A stretch of DNA of 64,000 nucleotides from Pleurodeles waltl (Eukaryota; Chordata; Amphibia; Caudata; Salamandridae). The stretch lies in contig NC_090451.1 of assembly GCF_031143425.1 (NCBI RefSeq), positions 348,758,339-348,822,338 of the forward strand. The letters run 5' to 3'. Numbering within the stretch: position 1 is the first letter of the stretch; every line of letters begins with the position of its first letter. Of the stretch, positions 1 to 11,215 are shown one piece after another. The notes below the pieces were generated by a model that saw nothing but the letters and a program-made list of their open reading frames with translations, was not told the origin of the DNA and did not search any database. The translations under genes and the position numbers were made by a program.

Positions 1-304
1 AATAGGTGTCTGGGGATGTCCCTATGAGTTAGTGTGTGTCTAACAGTTGTCCCTCGCCATTTGCAGGTGACTCTGGTTACCCCAACCTATCATGGCTACT
101 GACCCCTGTGAGGAATCCCAGGACAAGGGCAGAGGAACGCTACAATGAGGCCCATGGGTGAACTAGGAGGATTATAGAGAGGACCATCGGCCTCCTGAAG
201 GCCAGGTTCCAGTGTCTCCATATGACAGGTGGTTCCCTATTCTACTCACCAAAGAAGGTATGCCAGATCATCGTGGCCTGCTGTATGCTTCACAACTTGG
301 CTTT
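1..304 (+). pseudogene. Harbinger transposase, terminal exon (copy 1)
   Basis: Bases 1-66 are the end of an intron (...TTTGCAG), and the exon starts at 67 with the second catalytic Asp (GDSGYP). The exon also encodes the third catalytic residue in TRRIIERT and the conserved end SPKKVCQIIVACCMLHNLAL. A TGA at 159-161 stands where copies 3 and 4 have CGA (Arg), a CpG-type transition between the second Asp and the Glu. The acidic C-terminal tail present in copy 3 is missing: the sequence leaves homology at about 300. These lesions make it a pseudogene. In copies 2 and 4 the same intron interrupts the gene, while copy 3 lacks it. Confidence 0.85.
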
Positions 305-624
305 GCATGGACTAGAGCTTTGTGACATTGGTATGTTGACATTACAATGGACATTGCTCTTTCCCTCCGTTATTGCAAATACACAATTGTGAAAGCACAG
401 ACTGACTCCAGATAGTTTTGTGATTGAAGGGTGTTTATTTAAGTGCTAAATAGTGGAGGGGTTGTAAAATGTTCAGGGGTGATGGTGGAGGAATGTCCTT
501 GGCAGAGTCCAGTCTATTAGTCTCACAGGTGCATTGTCCAAAGGGGCATAGGAAGTCGAGCTAGGGCAGTTTAAGTATGGACAGGGTGGCAAAGTGGGAC
601 AGAAGGATGACATTCAGGGTGGTC

Positions 625-2150
625 TCATTTCTTGGCGGAGGTCTTGGCAATATTCTCTGTCTTTGTCCTTGATCTCAGGGACTGCTTGCGGGGTGGTTCT
701 CCATCTGCAGGGGGTGGGGTGTTGGTGTCGTGGTCCTGTGGCAGTGCCTCCTTTCCACTAGCGCCGGCGGAGGTGGTGGGCAGTTCATCGTCCAGGCTAG
801 TGTCAGGGGCCCCTTGTTGTGCCACAGTGTCCCTCCTGGTGTTGACGAGTTCCTTCAGCACCCCTACAATGGTGCCCAGGGTGGAATTGATGGATTTTAG
901 TTCCTCCCTGAAGCCCAGATACTGTTCCTCCTGCAGCCGCTGGGTCTCCTGAAACTTGGCCAGTACCGTTGCCATTGTCTGCTGGGAATGGTAGTAGGCT
1001 CCCATGATGTTGGAGAGGGCCCCGTGGAGAGTGGGTTACCTGGGCCTGTCCTCCCCCTGTGCACAGCAGCCCTCCCAGTTCCCCTGTGCTCCTGGGCCTC
1101 TGTCCCCTGAACTGTGTGCCCACTGCCACTGCCCCCAGGTCCCTGGTGTTGTTGGGGTGGTGGGTTAGCCTGGGTTCCCTGTAGTGGTGGACACACTGCT
1201 GATTGACGTGTCCTGGGGATAGAGGGATGGGCCCACTGGGTGGGTGCTGTGCTGGTGTTTCCAGAGGGGGGTAGCTCTGTAGTGGCCTGTGCCAGTGTGA
1301 GGGGAACCGACTATCCCAAGGTCCCAGATGGGCCGGGCTGGTTGTATAGATTCAGTTGGACAGAGCTGCTGTCATCACTGTGGGCCTCTTCTGTGGGTGG
1401 AGTGGACATGTCAGGACCCTCCTGTCTGGTGACGTTGGGTAGGGGTCCTGCAGGGGTGTAAAGGCATGATTATTGCATCTGTGTGTGCCATGGTGTGCAC
1501 TGGGTGTGTGACCCCTTACCCCAGTGCTTGCATTCCTGTGTAGGACCTTGTGTGATAATAGTTTAGGGGGGTGTATGGGTATGTGCAGTGGACATGCTTT
1601 GGTGATGGGTGTCCATGCTTTGGTGTTACATGCAGGGCGTGGGTTTTGGATGTGTGGTTTGTAATATTGGGACATACGTGATAAGTTGGAGTGATGGGGT
1701 GAGGGCGAGGGTGGGGGTATGTGATAGCATGCAGGTGGGTGGGGGATGAAGTAGTGAAATATTTGCCTTACCAGAGTCCAGTCCTCCAGCTACTCCTGCA
1801 AGGTCCTCAGGATGCAGTATAGCCAAGACCTGCTCTTCCCATGTAGTGAGTTCTGGGGGAGGAGGTGGGGGTCCGCCGCCAGTCCTCTGAACCGCAAGGT
1901 GGTGTCTTGAGACCACGGAACGCACCTTCCCCCATCGGTCGCTCCACCTCTTCCTGATGTCATCCCGTGTTCTTGGGTGCTGTTCCACTGCGTTGACCCT
2001 GTCCACAATTCTTCGCCATAGCTCCATCTTCCTAGCTATGGTGGTGTGCTGCACCTGTGATCCGAATAGGTGTGGCTCTACCCGGATGATTTCCTCCACC
2101 ATGACCCTGAGCTCCTCCTCAGAGAACCTGGGGTGTCTTTGAGGGGCCAT
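625..2150 (-). pseudogene. MYB: Harbinger Myb/SANT-like DNA-binding protein (copy 1)
   Basis: A two-exon gene on the minus strand. Exon 1 (2150-1772) starts MAPQRHPRFSEEELRV and encodes a trihelical Myb/SANT-like domain of the kind found in Harbinger accessory proteins and NAIF1 (compare Pfam Myb_DNA-bind_5), with the characteristic LWRRIVDRVNAV and IRKRWSD segments. It ends at a good donor (CTCTG/GTAAGG). Exon 2 (about 1447-625) follows an acceptor CTGCAG and encodes a Pro/Ser/Thr-rich linker, a helical block and a basic tail PPRKQSLRSRTKTENIAKTS. Within exon 2, near 1020-1075, there is a one-base loss and a Glu-to-stop change (AGGTAACCC) relative to the other copies, so the frame is broken. 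A minus-strand AATAAA lies at 434-439. Accessory proteins of this type bind subterminal repeats and assist transposase import and recruitment; that role is inferred here. Confidence 0.8.
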
Positions 2151-2439
2151 GGGGTGGTGTGGGTGATGTGTGGGGTGGTGTGTGTTGTGATGTGTGGGGT
2201 GATATTTAGAGGTGTGTTGTGTGAGGTGCTTGGATGTTGTGTAAGTGATGGTGTAGGGTGCCTGTGGATGCTATTGTTCTTTCTGGTGGTGTGTCTCTCT
2301 GGCCTTCTGTCGCAATTGTTGACGTAAGGGTTTGTGGGTGAAGTGGGTATGTGTTTTATATTGTATTGGTTGTGTGGGAGTGGTGTGTGTACGTGTATCA
2401 GGTGTGTGTATTTCGAATTGTCCAATGTGGTTGTGTTTT

Positions 2440-2748
2440 GTAAATGTGTGTGTATTTTGAGCCAGCGGTGTGTACCGCCAATGGAATACCGCAGTTGAAA
2501 GACCGCCGCGTGGATTCATGGGTCGTGATAGTGTGGGCGTACTCCTGTTGGCGTGACGGTGTCGATTTTGTTATCGCCAGTTTATCACTGACCTTTGGTA
2601 TGGCGGACTTGTGTGGGTGTCTGGATTTTGGCGGATTCCGAGCTGTGGCTCATAATGACCGTGGTGGAATTCCGCGGCCGCAGCGGTGTGTTGGCGGTCT
2701 TCTGCACGGCATTAAGTGGCTTTTACCACCAATGTTGTAATGACCCCC
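2440..2748 (-). repeat. MYB-side terminus of Harbinger copy 1
   Basis: GGCGG/ACCGCC-rich subterminal sequence with the family's shared segment GAAAGACCGCCGCGTGGATT near 2497, then the terminal inverted repeat ending GTAATGACCCCC. It matches the MYB-side end of copy 3 (36725-37021), which ends GAATGACCCCC. Confidence 0.8.
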
Positions 2749-3779
2749 ATTATGTTCACAAATATATCAGCAGTCATCAGATATATATAAGAATACATGT
2801 ACATTTTAAATGTGCATATTTTAACCTTTCTTTATCTGTAGTATCTATATTGAAGGATCGCCAGTGCTCAACAATCCGATTATAATCTCAACAGCGGCCG
2901 ATTCCCTGATCCTGATCAATCTTCCAAATCCCGATTCCCCCCATGGGTCTCAGATTTTCAGAAGCAGTTTCTTTCAGTTTGCTGGGCTATGGTATTTTAG
3001 AGCTGATTAACAACATATCTGCCATTCTGGCTGGAGGTCAGTAGGCTTGTCCTCAGTGCCCTGCTGAGCAGCAACTACAAAGCAGCATTGGCTTCTCATT
3101 CACTCTGTTTGTAGAGTTGAATGACAAAATAGCTGCCATTTCTGAAAGTCAGTATTTTCTTATGTGTTTTTAGTATGTTTTAATCTCTGTGTTATTTTTT
3201 GTAAGGGGCACCTCTTTTGTGTCGAACAAGAGGCTTATTTCTACACTTTACACTGCCTCGGTCTGCAAACACTTACCTGTTTTTTGCAGAAAGAGGTCTG
3301 CAACCTCCAACCAGGGATGACTAATTGCAACTACATTTTGACTGGTTAATGGTCTAGCCCTCTGAGCTCTTCTAAGCATGTGTGGTCCCGAAGGCAAAAG
3401 GAAAGATGCATTCATTGCACAACCATGCAGTAGGTGCATGCTGTGGGTTTGCCACTGGCAAGCCTGTCTGCGTTCATCAGCATGAAGTCAGTGAAGGATG
3501 CTTCCATTTTCATTCCAGATGGTCAAACCATGAAAGGTAAAACCTATTATTCCAGACTTGAGCTGTTGCGTCTAAAGTTGAGTCCCATAGCCCTGAGCTA
3601 CGATACTCTATTTCTGTTAAATAGTTGAGAGCTAGAACAGCCAAGTAATTGAGGTGTTCAGTGTGAAAATGGCCCACAATTGATACATCCGGTGTAAGAA
3701 GACTATGCCCTAAGGCGCTCTCCCTCTTTACCTACACATCCAGAGAAACAACTAATATTGCTCCCAAATTTGAAAAAAG
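2749..3779. other. No gene recognised
   Basis: Mixed-composition sequence between Harbinger copy 1 and the LINE remnant. No open frame with recognisable homology, no tandem array and no clear terminal repeats were seen. Confidence 0.5.
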
Positions 3780-4580
3780 GCCTTAAGAGCTGCACTTATA
3801 AATTTTCGGAATGTGGAAGCTCCCTGGGCATAGATACCTGATTTAATAGTTGAGGAAGAGATTGACTTCCTGTTTCCTACTGAAACATGGTCAGATGGCC
3901 ACTCTGGTTCAGCAGTAAATTACTTAGCGTAAACAGAAATCACTGCAAAGTCGGCATATAGTAGTTATTTTGAAGGAATCGTTTCAATGTCAAATACTTG
4001 AATCAAAACAAAACTTGTGAAATATTTGTAACACACTGTAATTTAACAGCTTCTTGTACCTTGCACTTTCTACTAGCTTGTAGAATGCTCACACTACAAC
4101 TTGAAGATACAAGAGGGGACACACTTCAACAAAGAATTGATAAAAATGGTGACCTTTTATTAAAAGATAACCAGTGATTTTAATGTATACATTGAAGTTC
4201 AACAAAACTCCTTAGCCCTCCTTATGAGAGAAGGTCTCTAGGCTTTTGGCCTAAACCAAATTTTTACTTCTTCTACTCACACTAACAATCATATACTAGA
4301 TCATATAGGGACAGAGGACACTTATACTATTGTACTAGAAATTAGATTTGTGCCCTGGTCTGATCATAGCCTGAGAGACAGTTTGTTCTGGGATTATAAT
4401 AGATCTAGTTTGAGGACTGATTTTCTAAAACAGCCATCGCTGACTTTTAATTTTTTTCATTTTGTTTATCAATAATCTTAGGTCTTAGACTTCATATGTC
4501 TTGGTGTAGAGTTGTCTGTCTTCCTCTATGTTAACCATCTGATACCGATGGTGTTTGATTTATAAATTAATAAATAAATA
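3780..4580 (+). mobile_element. L2/CR1-like LINE fragment: endonuclease domain and tail
   Basis: Conceptual translation, interrupted by stops and frame changes, shows the order of landmarks of an APE-type LINE endonuclease. These are an IDLL-FITETW-like segment (read as IDFLFPTETWSDG) near 3860, a GDFN-like segment (SDFNVYIEV) near 4175, THTNNHILDHI near 4275 and VPWSDHSL near 4355. A short untranslated stretch follows and ends in a TAAA/TAAATA-rich tail at about 4559-4580, as in CR1/L2 families. The reverse transcriptase domain is absent, so this is an internally deleted relic. Assignment to L2/CR1 rests on motif wording and is moderately certain. Confidence 0.6.
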
Positions 4581-5093
4581 AGTGATCAAGAGGGTGAGGA
4601 TTATCCCCATCACTCCTGCAAGAACTGAGGTTAGCACGTTCACAATATTGCTTTAAAAGTCTGCCATGTCGCCGGAATAAGACACTCCTATTTTGTGGCA
4701 TTTTCTCACTAACGTTTTTCTCTTTCTATAACATTTTGTTTAATAACTGTATTCTTGGGGTGGTTGTTGTACCACTTACATTTCTTAGAGGAAAGCCTTG
4801 CTTCTTTAACCAAACTACCAGGGTTGAAGTAGAGTTTCCTCACAAAAACAGTGTATTCTTTAGGATTCAGAATATTTGGGCTATGTGGACGCTCAATTAC
4901 AACTCATATTTAGGCTTGTGATCTATCTCTTGCATGGCTCTACAGTTGAATTTTCTACCCATCCTACCCACTTTAATTCTGAATGATTTTTATGGTATTT
5001 AAGACAGGTCAGTAGTCCTATTTCAGAATTCACTATTGATCAAAATTGTCAACCTTATTTGATTAGCTAGGTACATTGGTACTTGCGCAAGAC
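4581..5093. other. No gene recognised
   Basis: AT-rich unique-looking sequence with no supported feature. It ends at the TTA duplicated by the MITE that follows. Confidence 0.5.
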
Positions 5094-5096
5094 TTA

Positions 5097-5265
5097 GGGC
5101 CTGATTTAGAGTTTGGCAGATGGGTTACTCCATCACAAACCTGACAGGTATCCCGTCTGCTGTATTACAAAGTCCATAGGATATAATGTGGTCATAATAC
5201 AGCAGTTGGAATATATGTCACGTTTGTGATGGAGTAACCCAATCCGCAAACTCTAAATCATGCCC
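5097..5265. mobile_element. 169-bp Harbinger-like MITE
   Basis: A near-complete palindrome. The left end GGGCCTGATTTAGAGTTTGG and the right end (reverse complement GGGCATGATTTAGAGTTTGC) form terminal inverted repeats of about 45 bp that extend through GGGTTACTCCATCACAAAC. It is flanked by the direct repeat TTA at 5094-5096 and 5266-5268, the classic PIF/Harbinger target. It has no coding capacity. Its ends differ from those of the coding Harbinger copies here, so it belongs to another Harbinger family. Confidence 0.9.
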
Positions 5266-5268
5266 TTA

Positions 5269-8200
5269 ATGTCTCACAAGAAGCGCAAATCTCGACTATC
5301 AGTTTTTATTGTGGGCTAACATAATACACATCAACATCTTCAGGGCCTTAATAGCCAATCAAGATATGGTCATGAAGAACCCCTCTTTCTGCCCAACAGC
5401 CACAAAAGAAAATGTTAGCAAGTTACCTAGTCAGCAAAGTATTTTTTTCAAATCTTTGCAGGCGTCACAAAATGTATTGAAGATTGTGCAGTTCTGAAAA
5501 TTGAATATGGAGAAATGAATCAAATGAAAGTAGGTTCTTCAGAAAATAAAGTCCTAGAAACCTCACTATAGAGATCATTTTTTCACACAGAAAAGGCTTT
5601 TGAGCAATATTTCTTTGCAAAACCTTTTGTTTCTAATTTTTACGCACAGTGAAAGCTGACAAAATCATCATTGTGCACACCTCTAATTAATTGGTAGCCA
5701 ATACATTTGGAGATATTTTATGTTTTTATTAACTCTAATCTGTGTGTATTCTTGTTTTAAAAAAATTGAAAGCTCATCTCAAAAAGGTGTATTAAATAGT
5801 AACTACCATGCCGCATAAAAACAATTGTCAGTGATGGTTGTTACATCAAGGTTTGAGGTTCTGAGGTATTAATAATGCAAACATACCCTGATATGACGCA
5901 TGTCAGTTAAAATATATTTGCATAATATACACATTTACATGCCTCAGTGACAGAGATTGAAGGTATCCATGGACAATTTAGGGTAAATGGGTGTATGGAT
6001 GGTTACTGATATAGATTAGCTGTTCTGTATGCAAACAGTAGTGGCTGATTCTCTTGATTAGTAGGGCTCGGAATCATTGTTTCCACAGTTTCACTCATTT
6101 TCTAAGGTATCCAACTCCGGGAAAGGTGAAGTGCCCTTAGCCATGTTTTCAGTGTCAGCTACTGTTCATATAAGGCTGGGACACAATCCAAGTCTGTATT
6201 CAATAATTAGGGCAGTGTTTTGAGGAAAGGGATGATAACACAGATCATTCACCTATGCTGTGGTGTTTACTAATTTTAAGGGTACCTTGTTTTTGGGCCT
6301 GATCACTGCTGGAAAAGGTGGACTAGATTCCTAAGGGAGGGACAGATCTATCCATTATGTACTCCATATATATGTATGATGTGTGTGTATGTGTGTAAGT
6401 GTGTGTTAGAAGTACTGAACTAAGAGCACCAAATACAAAACAAATTTGGGGTTGGATGAGCTACCTCAAGATAGGCCTCTGGAGATCTCTGTAGGATTTG
6501 CAAGACATGGTGCAGAAAACATTTCAAAATTATACAGAAACACACAATTTAATAAATTCAAGTTGCCCCTCATAAGATGGAAGTCATATTTGGTGGTACT
6601 ACTGCGGCACAATGCATTGTTAATAGTGTGGAGAGGAAATTTGGGTATTGTATGCATTTCATTTTTCAAATAAACCTAAAAAGTGCATCATACTGCAGGG
6701 ATATTTTTGAATGCAAATTGACGTTATCTTACTGGCACGGCATTACTAGGTTTTCATTATTTGCATAAAAAGCAATGTTTTTATGATGATGCTCATAATA
6801 TATGTTTGCAATAAAAGACTATTTAATTTAACATTTTGTTAAAAAATCAACTATAATTTAAAACATTGTTAAAACTGTTGCATGTTGTTAAGAAATGTCT
6901 TAGGATGTGAATAAATATTTCTTTTAACTTCTTTTCTCTTGTAAGTCCCATGGCCAGGGCTATATCTCGTTGCAGCTGGCGCTCAAAATAAATGGTTGTC
7001 ATACTGAATATCATCCACAATAATATTAAAATACAAACAATGTTGATTCCAAAATAACAATAACCACAATATCAACTTTGAATAGCAAGTAAAACACTTA
7101 AATATCAACAGCATTAATATTGTGATTCTAAATATCGCTATTATCACAATATGTAAGTAAACAATGCAGAGTAATGAAATATAAATATCCTATTAAACAT
7201 TGCTAAAAAACACAAAATATTGACATGTAAAATAGCGAGAAATTAAAATATTGATGAAATATTAAAAAAATGCATGTATTTTAATAAACCATCACAAAAA
7301 GTTATTCAAAATGTTATTTTAAAATTACCATATACAGCTAAATTATTGTTTTCCATATAAGGAAAAGGCCAAAGAAAATGTCAGAACATACAAAATAACC
7401 AATCAAAATCACCACCTTCCTCTGTAAAGAAGGCTACTTTGTAATACATTAACATCCACAAACCAACTATCTCTCCTATCACTTATTGACTTTATGCTGG
7501 ACTTTGACCTTATACAGTTCTCCTCAGACTTTTGGCTAGGCTTGCACTAAAGATATACAACATGCATACAAACATTCTAAGTAAAAGGAACTATCAAATC
7601 AGGACAAACATACAAGTACTAAAGCACTATAAAAATAATTATCCTCTCTGCTCCTAAAGAAGTGGGAAGCCTACAACACTATCTAAGCATTGAAGAAAAA
7701 CAACCACAAAAAAGTAAGTACAAATACTTCAGTAATTTAAAACATATTAAAGCAAAAAAAACAAGCAACTTTAAAATGTTTATCGAACACCTAAAGCTAA
7801 ACATATTTCCTGTAATGTTTTTATACCGCAAGTAGCAGAAAAACAAGAAATAAACTCTCCAAAAAAACAAAGTGAAAAATAAGAGGGCCCTAAAATTCAA
7901 ACATCCAAAATGACAAAAGAATCTCTTTGAAATGTAAATAAGAATGTGAACAAACTTTGAATGTAAAGAATATGAATAATTAATGTAATGCATACATTAC
8001 AAAAAAAACAGTTTTGCATATTTTTAAATTGCTGGTCTCAACATGCCCAATGAGGCCACTTACACTGAACCTCAAAAAGTGAAGCCTCTTTCATTGAACC
8101 CAAGCTACTTCTATAGCACAGAGCCCGGAAAACTTTGCATGTAGGATACCTTCTAATTGTATAGCTGTAACTGTATAGCCCAACTACTGTCTTCCAAACC

Positions 8201-8394
8201 TAAAAAGGATACTCTTAAGAGAAGTAAGAACGGCTACCATCACTAGCTCTTCCCCAAAGACGTTTTCAGGCATAAACAATCCTCACAAGGTAACACTTAC
8301 TATTGCAGTAGAGGAATTCATGTTACCTATTATCACTAACAATCTCTCAGCTGCCTTCTGGATGCTATTTTACCACCTGCTCACCTATATGTTA
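5269..8394. other. AT-rich region, no gene recognised
   Basis: About 3.1 kb without a supportable gene. There is a short TG-rich microsatellite near 6379-6411, and from about 6780 to 8000 the sequence is very AT-rich with loosely repeated AATATTGTGAT/ATCACAATAT words near 7030-7160. The longest open frame (7679-7993, minus) is low-complexity hydrophobic sequence expected by chance in AT-rich DNA. Confidence 0.5.
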
Positions 8395-8399
8395 CCAAT

Positions 8400-11215
8400 T
8401 GTTAGAAATGGGGTTTCTGGTTGGCTAGGGTATGCACCTCAGCCAGGCAGAACCTACCCACTCTAGTCAGGGCTTGGGAGTTACACATCCAAGATAACCC
8501 CTGCTCACCCCCTTGGTAGATTGGCACGAGCAGTCAGGCTTAACCTGGAGGCAATGTGTAAAGCGTTTGCACAACACACAACACATGTGACGCACAATGT
8601 ACACCACAAAGTAAACACAACACGGAGCTATGTAAAAATAATCTGTATTGGACAAAACATAATTAGACCAACATTACACGTAAGTAATACCCTGCTACCT
8701 TAGCAGTTGTCAGAAGGTTACACAAGTTACTAATACTCTGCAAGAAGTTGCAGTTGTCACATTAGAACACGTAAGTACTCAGGATTCTGCAACATAAGCA
8801 GTAGTCAGAATTATAATAAGAGGTATATGCACTTGTCATGAACAATTCCTAAATACCCATGAACTGAACATTAGAGAATATACCACTAGTCATATACATA
8901 CACATCAGCTAGACATGCCTAGAAAAGGAACATTAGCACATATGTGTATCACCAGTAAACAGGTAGAAAATAGCAAACATCTGTAAGTGTGTCTTAGGCT
9001 CCTAGAGCCTAGATTTTCTAAAGAGTACCTCGTTCCAGTTGTTTTGGGCACTTCCCGAGCCTATAGGTGAGTGTAGTGGGCCCCTGGCACTCCAGCGCGC
9101 AAAACGGGGGCCACCTGATGTCTTGGAGGGAAGAGGGGCGGTTGGCACCCTCTTTTCCTGAACAGGCCCCTCCGGGGGCCTCCGTTCTGGGTGGAGGCCT
9201 GCCTCGGCCTCCGCAAACCCTGTCCGTGGGGTAGGAGGCCAGGCGCGGCCCACTAACAATTCTGGGGGCCAAGGCGGGAAAGGACCTCTGTCGAGGTCTC
9301 CCTTCCCGATTTAGATAAAAGAAAAATGTCCCCGAAAAAGGAAAGGAGCGTCCCACTCCTGTCGCAGCGACCTGGGAAGCGGGCGCTCCCTGCGCCTCCC
9401 CCGAGTCCTGCTTCGCTTGTAGATGGAAACTCAGACCTCTCCGTGGGCCCGAGGAAACACTCGCCCGCACCCAATGTGGTGCGTGAGTGAGGGAAGCCTC
9501 TCTCGAGCCGCCGGGAGGCTTCCTGTAGGATTGCAGGTGGCTGGTGCCCCGGGGGCGCTCCCGAAAGCGGGAGGTGCCTCGGGGGCGTCGAGAGGAGCAC
9601 GCTGGCTCCGAATCCTTTGCTAAGGTGCCCCGGGGGCACTAGAATCAGCGCAGACCCGGCGCTGAAGAGAAAAAACCCGGGTGGCGGCGGTGATTGTTTA
9701 GAAGCAGAACACAGCGCTTTTTACAGCGCAAAAGCCAAACGTGCAGCCTGGGCTGCAGCGGTGATATTTTCCAGAATAAAGAGATTTTACAAGTTTTAAG
9801 GCCAATTTGAGGCCCGGGCTGCGGCGGTGATCTCTTGCAGCAATTTCCTTAGGGGTGAGCGCTTCTCTCCCAGCGCTGGGAACAATTGGAGAGATTGGTA
9901 CAGGGGTCAGGGTCACAGCACCCGGCCCCTGGGAGCAATCAGGAGGCCAAAGGAGCACAGGGCTGGTGGGCCCAACTACAGACCAGCACAAGGGGGGCAG
10001 ATAGTGGCAGTTCCTTCTAGTGACCAGGCAGGTCACAGGCCAGCACAACAGCAGCAGTCCATGGTGGTTTCCTGGTGAGTCCATTCCTCCGCATCCTGTG
10101 TCCAGTTTCCAGTTCCAAGAATGTTCAAATTATGGGGAAAACTCCCCTGTAATTATAGTCAGTTGTTACAGTGTTTCATAGTGGTAGGGAGAGGAGGTTC
10201 CAGCCAGTTACAACTGGTTCTGGGAGTGCCCCCTCTCTCCTTTCAGCACAGGCTCCCAACATCAGTGGGGGGTTAACAACCCTATTGTGTGAGGCCAGGG
10301 CACAGTCTTTACAAATGCAGGTGTGCCCCGCCTCTCCCTTCTCTCCGCCCAGGAAGGTTTTACAATATGTAGATGCACCTCTGTGTCACCTCCAGGCTGT
10401 CTGAGAAGTATGCACAAAGCCTCAACTGTCAGTCTGCCCAGACGTTGATTGGAGACAAGCTGCAAAACACCAAAGCCATAAGCACAGATAAATGCACACT
10501 TTCTAGAAGTGGCATTTCTGTGACAGTAATAAAAAATACACCTACACCAGTAAGCAGCATTTCTTACCACTGTCACAACCAAGACAAACATGCCTACGCT
10601 ACCCCTCATAAATCAGACAGCATCCCTTACACATAAGGCAGGGCATTTCCAATGCAATCCTATGAGAGGGCAGCACTCACAGTAGTGAGACACCAAGTTA
10701 GGCTGTTTGTCACTACCAGGACAGGTCATGCAACAGGGCAAATGTCCTGCCTTCTACATACATGGCACCCTGCCCAAAGGGCTAGCTAGGGCGTTGCTTA
10801 GGGGTGACTTACATGTAGTAAAAGGGGAGTTCTGGGCCTGGCAAGTAAATTTAGATGCCAGGTCCCTGTGGCAGAAAACTGTGCACACAGGCTCTGGGCT
10901 AGCAGACCTTAGATAGGTTTGACAGGCTACTTCAGTGGGTGGCGCAAGCAGCGTTGCAGGCCTTCTAGTAGAGTTTAATTTTCAGGCCCTGGGTATAGGG
11001 ATACCACTTTACAAGGGACTTATAGGTAAATTAAATATGCCAATCAGGTATAATCCAATCATACCAAATTTGTAAGAGAGAGCACATGCACTTTATCACT
11101 GGTTAGCAGTGAAAAAGTGCTCAGAGTCAAAACGTCAGCCAACAAAGGTCAGAAAAATAAGGAGGCAAAAGCAAAAAGTCTGGGGAATAACCCTGTAAAA
11201 GGGCCAGGTCCAACA
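8400..11215 (-). mobile_element. Solo LTR (about 2.8 kb) with CAAT target duplication
   Basis: Begins TGTTAGAAATGGGG and ends GGGCCAGGTCCAACA, giving TG...CA ends with a TGTTRGA/TCCAACA inverted terminus. The 4-bp CAAT lies immediately outside both ends (8396-8399 and 11217-11220); a fifth base differs (C versus T). No primer-binding site, gag or pol sequence lies inside or next to it, so it is best read as a solo LTR. A GC-rich block occupies about 9010-9700 within otherwise ordinary sequence. Strand is inferred from similarity of its ends to the LTRs at 42641-45873 and 57121-59985. Open frames inside it (for example 9018-9470) are not convincing genes. Family (ERV or gypsy) is not determined. 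Confidence 0.75.

Larger units (their letters stand above)
1..2748. mobile_element. PIF/Harbinger element, copy 1 (3' part only, window-truncated)
   Basis: The right part of a Harbinger-type DNA transposon. It holds the last transposase exon on the plus strand, a convergent MYB gene on the minus strand, and a GGCGG-rich terminus ending in GTTGTAATGACCCCC at 2748. The order and orientation match copies 3 and 4. The SANT2 gene and the opposite terminus would lie left of the window. The base triplet after the end is ATT, so the target duplication should be ATT if the left flank outside the window agrees. Both visible genes carry inactivating changes, so this copy is probably dead. Confidence 0.85.

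Noticed and set aside
7679..7993. 104-codon minus-strand frame with hydrophobic stretches, considered as a membrane protein
   Set aside because: Phe/Leu/Tyr-rich translation is expected from this AT-rich sequence, and there is no supporting context.
9002..9799. GC-rich block with several overlapping open frames, considered as a CpG-island gene
   Set aside because: No recognisable domain, frames overlap on both strands, and the block lies inside a solo LTR bounded by CAAT duplications.
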